From Planctomycetota bacterium (GTDB lineage: Bacteria > Planctomycetota > Phycisphaerae > Phycisphaerales > UBA1924), in contig JAFIFX010000006.1 in assembly GCA_020831805.1 (NCBI GenBank), positions 62,001 through 126,000 of the forward strand: a stretch of DNA of 64,000 nucleotides. Direction: 5' to 3'. Position 1 is the first letter of the stretch; the number at the start of each line of letters is the position of its first letter. The position numbers were made by a program, and so were the translations under genes. Below the pieces are notes generated by a model. That model was not told where the DNA came from and did not search any database. It saw only the letters and a list, made by a program, of their open reading frames with translations. This document shows, piece by piece, positions 43,472 through 52,196 of the stretch.

Positions 43472-44536
43472 ATGGACCCCCTCGCACGCCTGATCGACGC
43501 CTCCGCCAACCGCGCCCGCGAGGGCCTGCGTGTGATGGAGGACATCGCCCGCTTCGTGCTCGACGACCCCGAACTGACCGGATCGCTCAAACGACTCCGC
43601 CACGACCTCCGCGCCAACCTCGACGCCCTGCCCCTCCGCCCGGCCGACCTGCTCGCCGCCCGAGACACCCCCGGCGATATCGGGACTGCCATCACCACCC
43701 CCGGCGAACTGGCCAGGCCCGACGCCCTGCCCGACCTCGCCGCCGCCGCCGCCAAACGCGCCCAGGAAGCCCTGCGCTCCCTGGAAGAATCCGCCAAAGC
43801 TCTGGCCCGCTCCGGCGCGGGCTTCGAATCGCTCCGCTACCGGCTCTACGACCTCGAAAAAACCCTCCGCGCCCGCCTCGCCCCGCCCTGCCCGCAGTGG
43901 ACGCTGTGTGTCCTCGTCACCGCCGCGCTCTGCATCTATCACACGCCCGACGACCTTGTCCGCCTCGCCGCCGAGGGCGGGGCCGGCTGCGTGCAGATCC
44001 GCGAGAAGGACATGCCCGACGCCCAGCGCCTCGACCACACCGCCCGCCTGGTCGAGACCGCCCACCGCGCCGGCATCCACGCCGTGGTCAACGACCGCCC
44101 CGACCTCGCCCGCCTGACCGACGCCGACGGGGTCCACCTCGGCCAGGACGACTTGCCTGTCGGCGCCGCCCGACGCATCCTCGGCCCGGCCCGCTGGATC
44201 GGTGTCTCCTGCTCGACGATCGAGCACGCCCGCCGAGCCGCCGCCGACCGCGCCGACACCATCGGCCTCGGCCCGATGTTCCCCAGCGCCACCAAGCCCA
44301 AGCCCGCGCTCTCCGGCCCCGGTCTGATCCGCGCCGTCCTCGAAGACCCCGCGGCCGCCCGCCTGCCCCACCTGGCCATCAGCGGCATCACCCCCGCCAA
44401 CGCCCCCGAACTGGCCGCCGTCGGCTGCCGGGGCGTCGCCGTCAGCAGCGCTGTCTGCGCCGCCGAGGACCCCCGCGCCGTCTGCCGGGCCATCATCGAC
44501 GCCCTCCGCCCCGCCGACGCTACCATCGACGCATGA
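43472..44536 (+). CDS. thiE: Thiamine phosphate synthase, two-domain form
   Basis: This is a 354-residue protein. Residues 1-135 form a helical domain (IDASANRAREGLRVMEDIAR, LRHDLRANLDAL) known from cyanobacterial ThiE. Residues 145-350 are the ThiE TIM barrel with CVQIREKDMPDAQR, VVNDRPDLARLTDADGVHLG and IGLGPMFPSATKPKP. It couples HMP diphosphate and thiazole phosphate. ATG 43472 starts the first domain. Its stop overlaps the start of the M16 peptidase gene as ATGA. Confidence 0.95.
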   Translation: MDPLARLIDASANRAREGLRVMEDIARFVLDDPELTGSLKRLRHDLRANLDALPLRPADLLAARDTPGDIGTAITTPGELARPDALPDLAAAAAKRAQEALRSLEESAKALARSGAGFESLRYRLYDLEKTLRARLAPPCPQWTLCVLVTAALCIYHTPDDLVRLAAEGGAGCVQIREKDMPDAQRLDHTARLVETAHRAGIHAVVNDRPDLARLTDADGVHLGQDDLPVGAARRILGPARWIGVSCSTIEHARRAAADRADTIGLGPMFPSATKPKPALSGPGLIRAVLEDPAAARLPHLAISGITPANAPELAAVGCRGVAVSSAVCAAEDPRAVCRAIIDALRPADATIDA

Positions 44537-45753
44537 GTGTCACCTACCAGGAAATCGTCCTCGACAACGGCCTGCGCATCGCCGCCGAGGTCGCCCCCGG
44601 CGCCCACTCCGCGGCCGTCGGCTTCTTCGTCCGCACCGGCGCCCGCGACGAGCCCACCGAGGTGATGGGCGTGTCCCACTACCTCGAGCACATGATGTTC
44701 AAGGGCACCGAGGACCTCCCCGCCGACGCCATCAACCAGGCCTTCGACGACCTGGGCGCCTCCAACAACGCCTTCACCTCCCGCGAGATGACCTGCTTCT
44801 ACGCCCACACCCTGCCCGAGGGCATGGACAAGGCGACCGACCTCATCGCCCGCATGCTGCGCCCCGCCCTGCGCAACACCGACTTCGACACCGAGAAACA
44901 GGTGATCCTCGAAGAGATCGCCATGTACGCCGACAACCCCTTCTGGGTCCTCTACGAGGAAACCATCGACCGGCGCTACAACCGCGCCCGCCTGGGCCAC
45001 CGCGTCCTGGGCACCAAGGACTCCGTCGGCGCGATGACCCGCGACCAGATGAACGCCTACTTCACCGACCGCTACGCGCCCGATTCCATGGTCGTCGCCC
45101 TCGCCGGCGCCGTCGACTTCGACCGCTGCGTCGACCTGATCAAAGACCGCTGCGCCGCCTGGCCCGCCACCGGCGCCCGACGCGACCCCGCCCCCCCCGA
45201 GCGCGCCACCGGGCGCTTCGAGATGACCGACCCCAAGGTCAACCGCGGCTACCTCATCGGCGTCGCCGATGCCCCCGGCGTCGAGGACGAGCGCCGCCAC
45301 GCCGCCGCCCTGCTCGCCCAGGTCCTCGGCGGGGCCGACAACTCCCGCCTCCACTGGGCCCTGATCGAGACTGGACTCGCCGAGGAGGCCCAGTCCGCCT
45401 ACGACCCCATGGACCGCCACGGCGAGTTCTTCGTCTACGCCTCCGGCGACCCCGACAAACTCGGCGACATCGAAGAGGTCATCCGCAACGAAATCCGCGG
45501 CCTCCGCGACTCCATCGAAGAAGACGACCTCGCCAAGCTCCGCGCCAAGGCCCTCACCGCCCTGACCCTCGCCTCCGAACGCCCCTCCGGCCGCATGATG
45601 CGCCTCGGGCGCGTCTGGACCATGCTCGGCAAGTACATCACCCTCGACGAGGAACTCGAATCCCTCGCCAGGGTCACCGCCGACGATGTCAAGGCCGTCT
45701 GCGACGCCTTCCCCTTCGACAACTGGCTGCTCGGCACCATGAAGCCCGCTTGA
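44533..45753 (+). CDS. M16-family zinc metallopeptidase
   Basis: This is a 406-residue protein with the inverted zinc motif in MGVSHYLEHMMFKGTEDL (HxxEH) and the third ligand Glu in EKQVILEEIAMYADNP. The C-terminal M16_C domain contains NRGYLIGVADAPG. Its length matches the single-chain processing-peptidase type (about 420 residues) rather than pitrilysin. No signal peptide is seen, so it is probably cytoplasmic or exported by another route. It is coupled to thiE by a 4-nt overlap, yet TACCAT lies 6 nt before its ATG and might start a leaderless transcript. Confidence 0.93.
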   Translation: MSVTYQEIVLDNGLRIAAEVAPGAHSAAVGFFVRTGARDEPTEVMGVSHYLEHMMFKGTEDLPADAINQAFDDLGASNNAFTSREMTCFYAHTLPEGMDKATDLIARMLRPALRNTDFDTEKQVILEEIAMYADNPFWVLYEETIDRRYNRARLGHRVLGTKDSVGAMTRDQMNAYFTDRYAPDSMVVALAGAVDFDRCVDLIKDRCAAWPATGARRDPAPPERATGRFEMTDPKVNRGYLIGVADAPGVEDERRHAAALLAQVLGGADNSRLHWALIETGLAEEAQSAYDPMDRHGEFFVYASGDPDKLGDIEEVIRNEIRGLRDSIEEDDLAKLRAKALTALTLASERPSGRMMRLGRVWTMLGKYITLDEELESLARVTADDVKAVCDAFPFDNWLLGTMKPA

Positions 45754-45763
45754 GCCCTGGAGC

Positions 45764-45783
45764 GGGGGGCATACCTGCCCCCC
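45764..45783. terminator. Hairpin after the M16 peptidase gene
   Basis: GGGGGGCA, loop TACC, TGCCCCCC is a perfect 8-bp stem about 10 nt after the stop codon. No T-run follows, so termination strength is uncertain. Confidence 0.4.
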
Positions 45784-45804
45784 GTCCGCCCGCAGGGCGG
45801 AGCC

Positions 45805-45837
45805 CAAAAACAGGAACGCCGACCCAACGGCCGGCGT
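45805..45837 (-). terminator. Terminator of the M42 peptidase gene
   Basis: On the minus strand ACGCCGGCC and GGTCGGCGT form a 9-bp stem with one mismatch, then TTCCTGTTTTTGGG. It lies about 30 nt after the stop codon. Confidence 0.6.
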
Positions 45838-45866
45838 CCTCTGATTGTTCACGATCAGCGGCCTGC

Positions 45867-46937
45867 TTACTTCATCTCCCCCATCGCCGCCGCCAGCACA
45901 TCGCACGCCGCCTGCAGGTCCTTCTTATCGACCATCTCCGTCACCGTGTGGATGTACCGCGTCCCGACGGTGATGCCCACCGCCTTCGCCCCCGCCGCGG
46001 CCTGCTGCGCCGCCGCGCCGTCCTGCCCGCCCGCGGCCAGGATCGTCCGCTGGTACGGGATCCGCTTCTTCTTCGCCACCGCCTCGACCGCGTCGGTCAG
46101 CTCATGATCCGAGATGAAGCTCCCGTCCTTGATGTGCAGCCCGAAACCCTTGCCCTGCGTGGTCACCGACTCGGCCGCGGGCACGCCCGGCGTGTCGCAC
46201 GCCAGCGTGACATCGATCCCGAACCCGATGTCCGGCCGCACCGCGTACGACGCCGTCTTCGCGCCCCGCAGCCCGACCTCCTCCTGCACGGTGAAGGCCA
46301 CCACGATGTCGCACGCGTGCGCCGACCCCGCCTTGTCCAGGGCCCGCACCGACTCGATCCCCAGCCAGCACGCCACCCGGTTGTCCAGCGCCTTCGAAAC
46401 CACCTTGGTCCCGATCTCGATCAGCGGCTCGTCCATCACCACATAATCGCCGATCCGGAACTTCTTGTTCACCTGCTGGATGGTCATCCCGGTGTCGACG
46501 AAGAACTCCTTGACCTCGGGCACTTTCTTGCGGTCCTCCGCGCTGGAGATGTGGACCGGCCGACCACCGGGGTTCATCACCGCCTTGTGGTCCCCGTCCT
46601 GGGCGCACACCAGCACCCGGCGTGAGAACAGGTTCCGCGTATCGAACCCACCCGCGGGGTTCACCCACAGGAAACCCTTCTCGTCGATGCTCGACACATA
46701 GAACCCGATCTCGTCCATGTGGCACAGCAGCATGACCGTCCGCGCCTTGGACTTGCTCGTCGTCTTCTTGCCCTTGGCCCCCCGCGCCGACCGACGGCAG
46801 ATCAGGTTGCCCATCGCGTCGGTCTCGACCGAGTCGAACAGCCCCTTGACTTCCTTCTCGATCAACACGCGGACGCGCTCCTCACGCCCGGGCACCCCGG
46901 GCGTCTCGCACAGACGCTTGAGCAGGTCGATATTCAC
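45867..46937 (-). CDS. M42-family glutamyl aminopeptidase or endoglucanase-like peptidase
   Basis: This is a 356-residue protein. Two-metal ligands are visible: His and Asp in VMLLCHMDEIGFYVSSID, Asp in KALDNRVACWLGIES, the Glu pair in VAFTVQEEVGLRGAKTASYA, Asp in GFGIDVTLACD, and His in GTRYIHTVTEM. M42 enzymes form tetrahedral TET particles that trim peptides in the cytoplasm. The start is GTG 46937, preceded by GAGGGAGTC. A Lys-rich insertion follows residue 65 (RRSARGAKGKKTTSKSKAR). Confidence 0.93.
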   Translation of the reverse strand: MNIDLLKRLCETPGVPGREERVRVLIEKEVKGLFDSVETDAMGNLICRRSARGAKGKKTTSKSKARTVMLLCHMDEIGFYVSSIDEKGFLWVNPAGGFDTRNLFSRRVLVCAQDGDHKAVMNPGGRPVHISSAEDRKKVPEVKEFFVDTGMTIQQVNKKFRIGDYVVMDEPLIEIGTKVVSKALDNRVACWLGIESVRALDKAGSAHACDIVVAFTVQEEVGLRGAKTASYAVRPDIGFGIDVTLACDTPGVPAAESVTTQGKGFGLHIKDGSFISDHELTDAVEAVAKKKRIPYQRTILAAGGQDGAAAQQAAAGAKAVGITVGTRYIHTVTEMVDKKDLQAACDVLAAAMGEMK

Positions 46938-47034
46938 GAAAGACTCCCTCGTTGCTGGATAAAAGACCCGCGGCAGGCCCGCGGGCAGGCCCAAACAGTA
47001 GCCGCCCCCACCATCCCCCGACCATCACCCCCTC

Positions 47035-47040
47035 TATCCT
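47035..47040 (+). promoter_or_regulatory. -10-like box just before the YgfZ-like gene (leaderless type)
   Basis: TATCCT, then CCGTC, then ATG. There is no ribosome site. Confidence 0.5.
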
Positions 47041-47045
47041 CCGTC

Positions 47046-48218
47046 ATGGCCGCCACGACCCATCAGAGCCCCCTCCACCACCGCTTCGCCGACTCCGACG
47101 CCCTCCTCCTCCCATACGGCCCGCCCGAATCGCCCGTCGATGTCGTCGGCGCCTTCGAGGAGGTCGGGCTCGAGTACGCCGCCGTCCGCAAGGCCGCCGT
47201 CCTCTTCGACGAGCCCCACACCGCCGCCCTCACCGTCCGCGGCGGCGACCGCCTCGGCTTCCTCAACAGCATGGTCACCCAGAAGGTCATCGACCTCGCC
47301 CCCGGCCGTTCGTGCCCGTCCTTCTGGCTCAACCGCAAGGGCCGCATCGACGCCGATCTCCGCATCATCGCACGCGAGGACCACCTGGTCATCCTCCTCG
47401 ACCGCCATCTCGCCGCCCCCACCGCCGAGGCGCTCAACAACTACATCTTCTCCGAAGACTGCACCATCGAGCCCGCCGCCGACACCCACCACACTCTTTC
47501 CCTCCACGGCGTCGCTGCACCCGCCCTCCTCGCCGCCAAGGCCGGCAATCCTGCGCTGGCCGACATGCAGCCCGGGGAGAACGCCGTCTGCACCATCGAC
47601 GGCGTGCACGCCCTCGTCGACCGTGACGACCTCACCGGCGACCCGGGACTGCGCCTCCTCGTCGCCCGTGAGCACGCCGAACGCCTCTACGACGCGCTGC
47701 TCACGCCGACCGAAGGCGTCCCGGCCGCCAAGCCCACCGGCTGGTACGCCCTGAACACCGCCCGCATCGAGGCCGGCCGCCCGCTGTTCAACATTGACTT
47801 CGGCCCCGACACCCTCCCCGCCGAGACCAGCCTGCTCGATTCACGCATCGACTTCCGCAAGGGCTGCTACCTCGGCCAGGAGGTCGTCGCCCGCATGGAC
47901 GCCCGCAAGGCCCGCAAACAGGGCCTCGCCGCCCTGCGCATCATCCATGACGATCCCAACACCGACGCCCCCCTGCCCGCCATGGGTGACCGCGTCTTCT
48001 CACTTGCCGATCCCGAGGGCAACCCCGTCGGCGTCGTCACCAGCTCCACCATCGCCCCCATGCTCGGCGCCGCGGCGGTCTGCTTCGCCATGCTCCGCGA
48101 CGCCGAGACTGCCCCGGGCACCGACTTGCTCGTCCAGGCCGAAGGCGTGAAAGCCCCCGCCACCGTCCAGCCCACCCTGCGATTCTGGTCGAGGTCGCAG
48201 AGTTCCTCGTCTCGCTAA
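47046..48218 (+). CDS. ygfZ: Folate-binding YgfZ/GcvT-domain protein
   Basis: This is a 390-residue protein of the GcvT aminomethyltransferase fold. GGDRLGFLNSMVTQKV is the N-terminal folate-site region, and FRKGCYLGQEVVARM matches the YgfZ signature K-G-C-Y-x-G-Q-E. YgfZ proteins use tetrahydrofolate to help repair or assemble iron-sulfur enzymes. A glycine-cleavage T-protein is less likely because of the YgfZ motif and the absence of gcv genes. ATG 47046 has no Shine-Dalgarno and is 5 nt after TATCCT. Confidence 0.88.
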   Translation: MAATTHQSPLHHRFADSDALLLPYGPPESPVDVVGAFEEVGLEYAAVRKAAVLFDEPHTAALTVRGGDRLGFLNSMVTQKVIDLAPGRSCPSFWLNRKGRIDADLRIIAREDHLVILLDRHLAAPTAEALNNYIFSEDCTIEPAADTHHTLSLHGVAAPALLAAKAGNPALADMQPGENAVCTIDGVHALVDRDDLTGDPGLRLLVAREHAERLYDALLTPTEGVPAAKPTGWYALNTARIEAGRPLFNIDFGPDTLPAETSLLDSRIDFRKGCYLGQEVVARMDARKARKQGLAALRIIHDDPNTDAPLPAMGDRVFSLADPEGNPVGVVTSSTIAPMLGAAAVCFAMLRDAETAPGTDLLVQAEGVKAPATVQPTLRFWSRSQSSSSR

Positions 48219-48358
48219 CTGCCACAGATATCCACGATTGTGCGCCGTTTTCGTGTCATCCGCGCGACGCGCCTCGCACACGCCGGGGGATTCTGACCAG
48301 TTCGCCGGAACCATCCAGGCTTTGACCCAACCTTCATCCGCATCGGCCCCGTTCGCGT

Positions 48359-48364
48359 TAAACT
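48359..48364 (+). promoter_or_regulatory. -10-like box just before the alkaline phosphatase gene (leaderless type)
   Basis: TAAACT, then CCGTC, then ATG, the same spacing and linker as at 47035. There is no ribosome site. Confidence 0.45.
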
Positions 48365-48369
48365 CCGTC

Positions 48370-49764
48370 ATGCCGTCAAAGACACCCGCCGTTTCCCGCC
48401 GTTCGTTCCTCGCCGCCGGCGCCGCCTCCGCCGCCGCGATCTCCGTGCCGGCCTCCGCGGGGTCGAAGCGGCCCGAGATCCGCCGCGACCGCAAGCCGCT
48501 CAACCTCATCTTCCTCGTCTCCGACGGCATGAGCACCGGCACCCTGACCATCGCCGACCTGATGATCCAGGAACTCCACGGACGACGCTCCCACTGGTGG
48601 AACCTGTTCTCCAAGGAAGGCGTCCGCCGCTCCATGGTTGAGACGGCCTCGGCCAACTCCATGGTCACCGACTCCGCCGCCGCCTCCACCGCCTGGGGCG
48701 TCGGCGAACGCGTCTTCAGCGGCGCCATCGGTTACACCCCCGACCAGCGCATGCCCGAGCCCATCCTCCACCAGGCCAAACGCGCCGGGAAGGCCACCGG
48801 ACTCGTCACCACCACCACCCTCTCCCACGCCACCCCCGCCGGCTGGGCCTGCAATGTCTCCACCGGCCGCGGCGATGAGTCCGGTATTGCCCGCAACATG
48901 ATGGCCCGCAACTACGATGTCCTCCTCGGCGGCGGCCGACGCTTCTACACCGACGAGGTCCTCGCCCTCGGCACAGACTACACCAAGGTTTTCACCCGCG
49001 AATCGCTCCTCACCCTGGGCAACAGCCGCAACGACCGCCTCGTGGGCGTCTTCAACCACGGCCACCTCAGCTACACGCTCGACCGCACGCCCGAGGAGCC
49101 CACCCTTGCCGAGATGACCCGCGTGGCCATCGAACGCCTCAGCCGAAACCCCGACGGCTTCGTCATGCAGGTCGAGGGCGGCCGCGTCGACCACGCCGCC
49201 CACGCCAACGACGCCGGCGGGCTCATCCACGACCAGATGGCTTTTGACGATGCGCTCGGCGTGGCGCTCGAGTTCGCCGAGAACCGCGACGACACCCTCG
49301 TCATCGCCACCACCGACCACGGCAACGCCAACCCGGGCCTGACCCAGTACCTCCGCAACGGACGCCGCAACTTCCTCCGACTCGCGGAGTGGAAGCACTC
49401 CTTCGAGTGGATGAACCGCCAACTCGCCGACACCGAGCGCACCCCCGAGGACCACCGCCGCGTCATCGCCGAGGCCACGACCGTCGAACTGACCGACGAC
49501 GAACTCGCCACGGTCATGCGCTGGCGCTCCGGCGAGCGGGTCATCCCCTTCACCGAACTCAACAAGGACCACGGCCCCCTCGGCTCCGTCCTTGCCAACC
49601 ACAACGGCGTCTCGTTCATCAGCGGCAACCACACCGCCGACCACATCGAGCAGACCGCCATCGGCCCGGGCGCCGGCACCATCCCCCCCATCCTCCACCT
49701 CGCCGACATGTACCCCGTCATGGTCAGTCTGCTCGATCTGCCCCCCGCACTGCCCAGCGTCTGA
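48370..49764 (+). CDS. Alkaline phosphatase, Tat-exported
   Basis: This is a 464-residue protein. The N-terminus SRRSFLAAGAASAAAIS is a twin-arginine signal. The alkaline phosphatase superfamily active site is present: LIFLVSDGMSTGT (metal Asp), the nucleophile Ser in MVTDSAAASTAWG, VEGGRVDHAAHAND (metal ligands) and ATTDHGNANPG. The C-terminal GNHTAD supplies the last His. It releases phosphate from monoesters outside the cytoplasm. No Pho box was recognised upstream. Its own -10-like box abuts ATG 48370. Confidence 0.93.
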   Translation: MPSKTPAVSRRSFLAAGAASAAAISVPASAGSKRPEIRRDRKPLNLIFLVSDGMSTGTLTIADLMIQELHGRRSHWWNLFSKEGVRRSMVETASANSMVTDSAAASTAWGVGERVFSGAIGYTPDQRMPEPILHQAKRAGKATGLVTTTTLSHATPAGWACNVSTGRGDESGIARNMMARNYDVLLGGGRRFYTDEVLALGTDYTKVFTRESLLTLGNSRNDRLVGVFNHGHLSYTLDRTPEEPTLAEMTRVAIERLSRNPDGFVMQVEGGRVDHAAHANDAGGLIHDQMAFDDALGVALEFAENRDDTLVIATTDHGNANPGLTQYLRNGRRNFLRLAEWKHSFEWMNRQLADTERTPEDHRRVIAEATTVELTDDELATVMRWRSGERVIPFTELNKDHGPLGSVLANHNGVSFISGNHTADHIEQTAIGPGAGTIPPILHLADMYPVMVSLLDLPPALPSV

Positions 49765-49798
49765 CGTTTCCGTTCCGCCACGGCCGAAGCAGCGACCC

Positions 49799-49804
49799 TA
49801 TCCT
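49799..49804 (+). promoter_or_regulatory. -10-like box just before the cardiolipin synthase gene (leaderless type)
   Basis: TATCCT, then CGATC, then ATG. There is no ribosome site upstream. Confidence 0.5.
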
Positions 49805-49809
49805 CGATC

Positions 49810-51081
49810 ATGCCAACCTGGCTCGTGATCATCATCACCGCGACGGCAACCCTCACAATCACCGCCATCACACGCCTGATCACGGCGCATGAAAAGAAAC
49901 TTAACCACCGTATCGAAACGCTCTACAACGTGCACCAGGAGCAGTTCCTCCGTTCCATGGGTTCCCTGCTCCAACCCAGCCTCATACCCGACAACCGCAT
50001 CGACATCTACAACAACGGCCACGAGATCTTCCCCCCCATGATCGAGGCCATCGCTTCCGCCCAGCGCACCATCACATTCGAAACCTTCATCTACTGGTCC
50101 GGCGACATCGGCCGCCGCTTCGCAGACGCCCTCTGCGAACGCGCCAGATCCGGCGTCCGAGTTCATGTCATACTCGACTCGTACGGCGCCGCCAAGATGG
50201 ATCAGCAGCTTCTTGAGGACCTCGGGGCCGCCGGCGCCGAGGTCGAACGCTACCACCCAGTCCGCTGGTACACCCTCCGCAAGCTCAACAACCGAACCCA
50301 CCGCAAGATCCTCGTCATCGACGGGCACACAGGTTTCACCGGCGGCGTCGGCATCGCCGACGAGTGGCTCGGAAACGCCCGCAACACCAACGAGTGGCGA
50401 GACTGCCACTTCCGCATCCGCGGCCCCGCGGTCGCCCAACTCCAACGCGCGTTCATGGACAACTGGCTCAAGACCCACGCCGATGTCCTCCACGGCGAGG
50501 ACTACTTCCCCAGCCTCGAGCCCGCCGGAGATACGCCCGCCCAGGTCTTCATGAGTTCCGCCGCGGAGGGCAGCGAGTCGGCCCGGCTCATGTTCCTGCT
50601 CTCCATCGCATCCGCCGCCCAGTCCATTCGCATCGGCACCGCCTACTTCGTCCCCGACACGCTCACCATCCAAACTCTCATCGAAGCCCGACGCCGAGGC
50701 GCCTCCGTCCGGATCATCACTCCCGGAAAACTGATCGACAAGCAAATCGTTCGTCATGCTTCCAGATCACGCTGGGGTGACCTGCTCGACGCCGGTGTCG
50801 AAATCCATGAATACCAACCCACGATGTATCACTGCAAACTCATGATCATCGACGATGTCTGGATCTCCGTCGGCTCCGCCAACTTCGACAACCGCTCGTT
50901 CCGGCTCAACGACGAGGCCAACCTCAACGCCCACGACCCCGAACTCGCCCGCCGCCTCGCCGCCGACTTCGACGCCGACCTCAGCCGCTCCAAAAGCTTC
51001 ACCCCCGAAGCCTGGCGCAAACGCCCCCTCACCCAGCGCATCCGCGAGCACGCCGCCGGCCTGCTCCGCGCTCAGCTCTGA
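49810..51081 (+). CDS. Cardiolipin synthase-like phospholipase D family protein
   Basis: This is a 423-residue protein with an N-terminal membrane anchor (WLVIIITATATLTITAI) and two HKD motifs: THRKILVIDGHTGFTGG near residue 160 and YHCKLMIIDDVWISVGSAN near residue 340. The second HKD is followed by FDNRSFRLNDEANL, typical of ClsA/ClsB. It joins phosphatidylglycerol molecules or related substrates. Codon and base use in the first third is less GC-rich than the neighbours, and two of the window's 11 ACGT sites fall at its 5' end. Its last 10 bp overlap the convergent ribD gene. Confidence 0.9.
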   Translation: MPTWLVIIITATATLTITAITRLITAHEKKLNHRIETLYNVHQEQFLRSMGSLLQPSLIPDNRIDIYNNGHEIFPPMIEAIASAQRTITFETFIYWSGDIGRRFADALCERARSGVRVHVILDSYGAAKMDQQLLEDLGAAGAEVERYHPVRWYTLRKLNNRTHRKILVIDGHTGFTGGVGIADEWLGNARNTNEWRDCHFRIRGPAVAQLQRAFMDNWLKTHADVLHGEDYFPSLEPAGDTPAQVFMSSAAEGSESARLMFLLSIASAAQSIRIGTAYFVPDTLTIQTLIEARRRGASVRIITPGKLIDKQIVRHASRSRWGDLLDAGVEIHEYQPTMYHCKLMIIDDVWISVGSANFDNRSFRLNDEANLNAHDPELARRLAADFDADLSRSKSFTPEAWRKRPLTQRIREHAAGLLRAQL

Positions 51082-52196
51082 CCCGTCCCGCGCCGTCGGC
51101 ACCACAACTCCACATCCTCCCCCAGTGCCCTGGCCCGAACCACCGACAACCGCCGACCATCCGTCAGCCGCGGAGCCGTCCTCCCAACCGCCACGCTCAT
51201 CGCCTCCGCATCGCCCAGCACCATCGGCGCGATGTGCACGAACGCCTCGTCGATCAGGCCGGCCTGCAGCAGCGACCCCAGCACCCGCGGCCCCGCCTCC
51301 ACCAGCACGCTCGCCACGCCCAACTCCGTCCACAGCCGCCCCAACGCTTCCGTGACATCCACAACACCATCGCCCCCCCGCCCGACCCGGAGCACCCGAA
51401 CCGACGCGGGGAAGGTCGCCTCCGAGGCCGTCACCACCACCGTCGGTGTCTGGCCCGCCGTCCGCACCAGCGCGGAATCGTGGGAGAGCCGCCCCCCGGT
51501 GTCCAGCACCACCCGTGTCGCCACCCGACGCACCCGTCGCACATCCCGGGCTGTCAGCATCGGATCATCGGCCGCCGCCGTGCCGGACCCGACCAAGACC
51601 GCGTCCACCCGCGACCGCAGCCGGTGCACCCGCCGGCGCATCAGCGGCCCGGTGATCCACTGGCTCTCCCCCGTCCGGGTCGCGATCTTGCCGTCCAGCG
51701 TCTGCGCCCACTTGGCGATCACCCAGGGGCGGTTTTCCCGCACGCGGCAAATGAACGGGTCTGACAGCCTCGTGGCGAGCATGCTGGCGTCGCTGCACAC
51801 CGACTCGACCCCGGCCGTCTCGAGCACCGCGCACCCGCCGCCGGACTCGTGCCCCGGGTCCCGCCGGGCGTACACCACCCGCGCGATCCCGGCCTCGATC
51901 ACCGCCTCGGTGCACGGCGGCTGCTTGCCCACATGCCGGCACGGCTCCAGCGTGCAGTACAGCGTGGCTCCCTTTGGATCATGCCCCCGGCGTCGGCAGT
52001 CCGCCAACGCTTCGCGTTCCGCGTGCAGCCCGCCGAACCGGCGGTGATGCCCGATCCCGATGATCTCATCCCCCCGCCCCCCCTCCCTGGCGATCACGCA
52101 GCCCACCAGCGGGTTCGGGTCCGTGTCGCCCCACGCCCGCCACGCCACGCGGGCGGCCAGGTCCAGCATCCGCTTTGTCCGCCGCTCGTCGGTCAT
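51072..52196 (-). CDS. ribD: Riboflavin biosynthesis deaminase/reductase RibD
   Basis: This is a 374-residue bifunctional enzyme. The N-terminal deaminase has GGLHAEREAL and LEPCRHVGKQPPCTEAVIEA, the zinc site. The C-terminal reductase has WVIAKWAQTLDGKIAT, WITGPLMRRRVHRLRSRVDA and SVLVEAGPRVLGSLLQAG. It performs the second and third steps of riboflavin synthesis. ATG 52196 overlaps the upstream RNase-like gene's stop (ATGA). Other rib genes are absent. Confidence 0.95.
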   Translation of the reverse strand: MTDERRTKRMLDLAARVAWRAWGDTDPNPLVGCVIAREGGRGDEIIGIGHHRRFGGLHAEREALADCRRRGHDPKGATLYCTLEPCRHVGKQPPCTEAVIEAGIARVVYARRDPGHESGGGCAVLETAGVESVCSDASMLATRLSDPFICRVRENRPWVIAKWAQTLDGKIATRTGESQWITGPLMRRRVHRLRSRVDAVLVGSGTAAADDPMLTARDVRRVRRVATRVVLDTGGRLSHDSALVRTAGQTPTVVVTASEATFPASVRVLRVGRGGDGVVDVTEALGRLWTELGVASVLVEAGPRVLGSLLQAGLIDEAFVHIAPMVLGDAEAMSVAVGRTAPRLTDGRRLSVVRARALGEDVELWCRRRGTGQS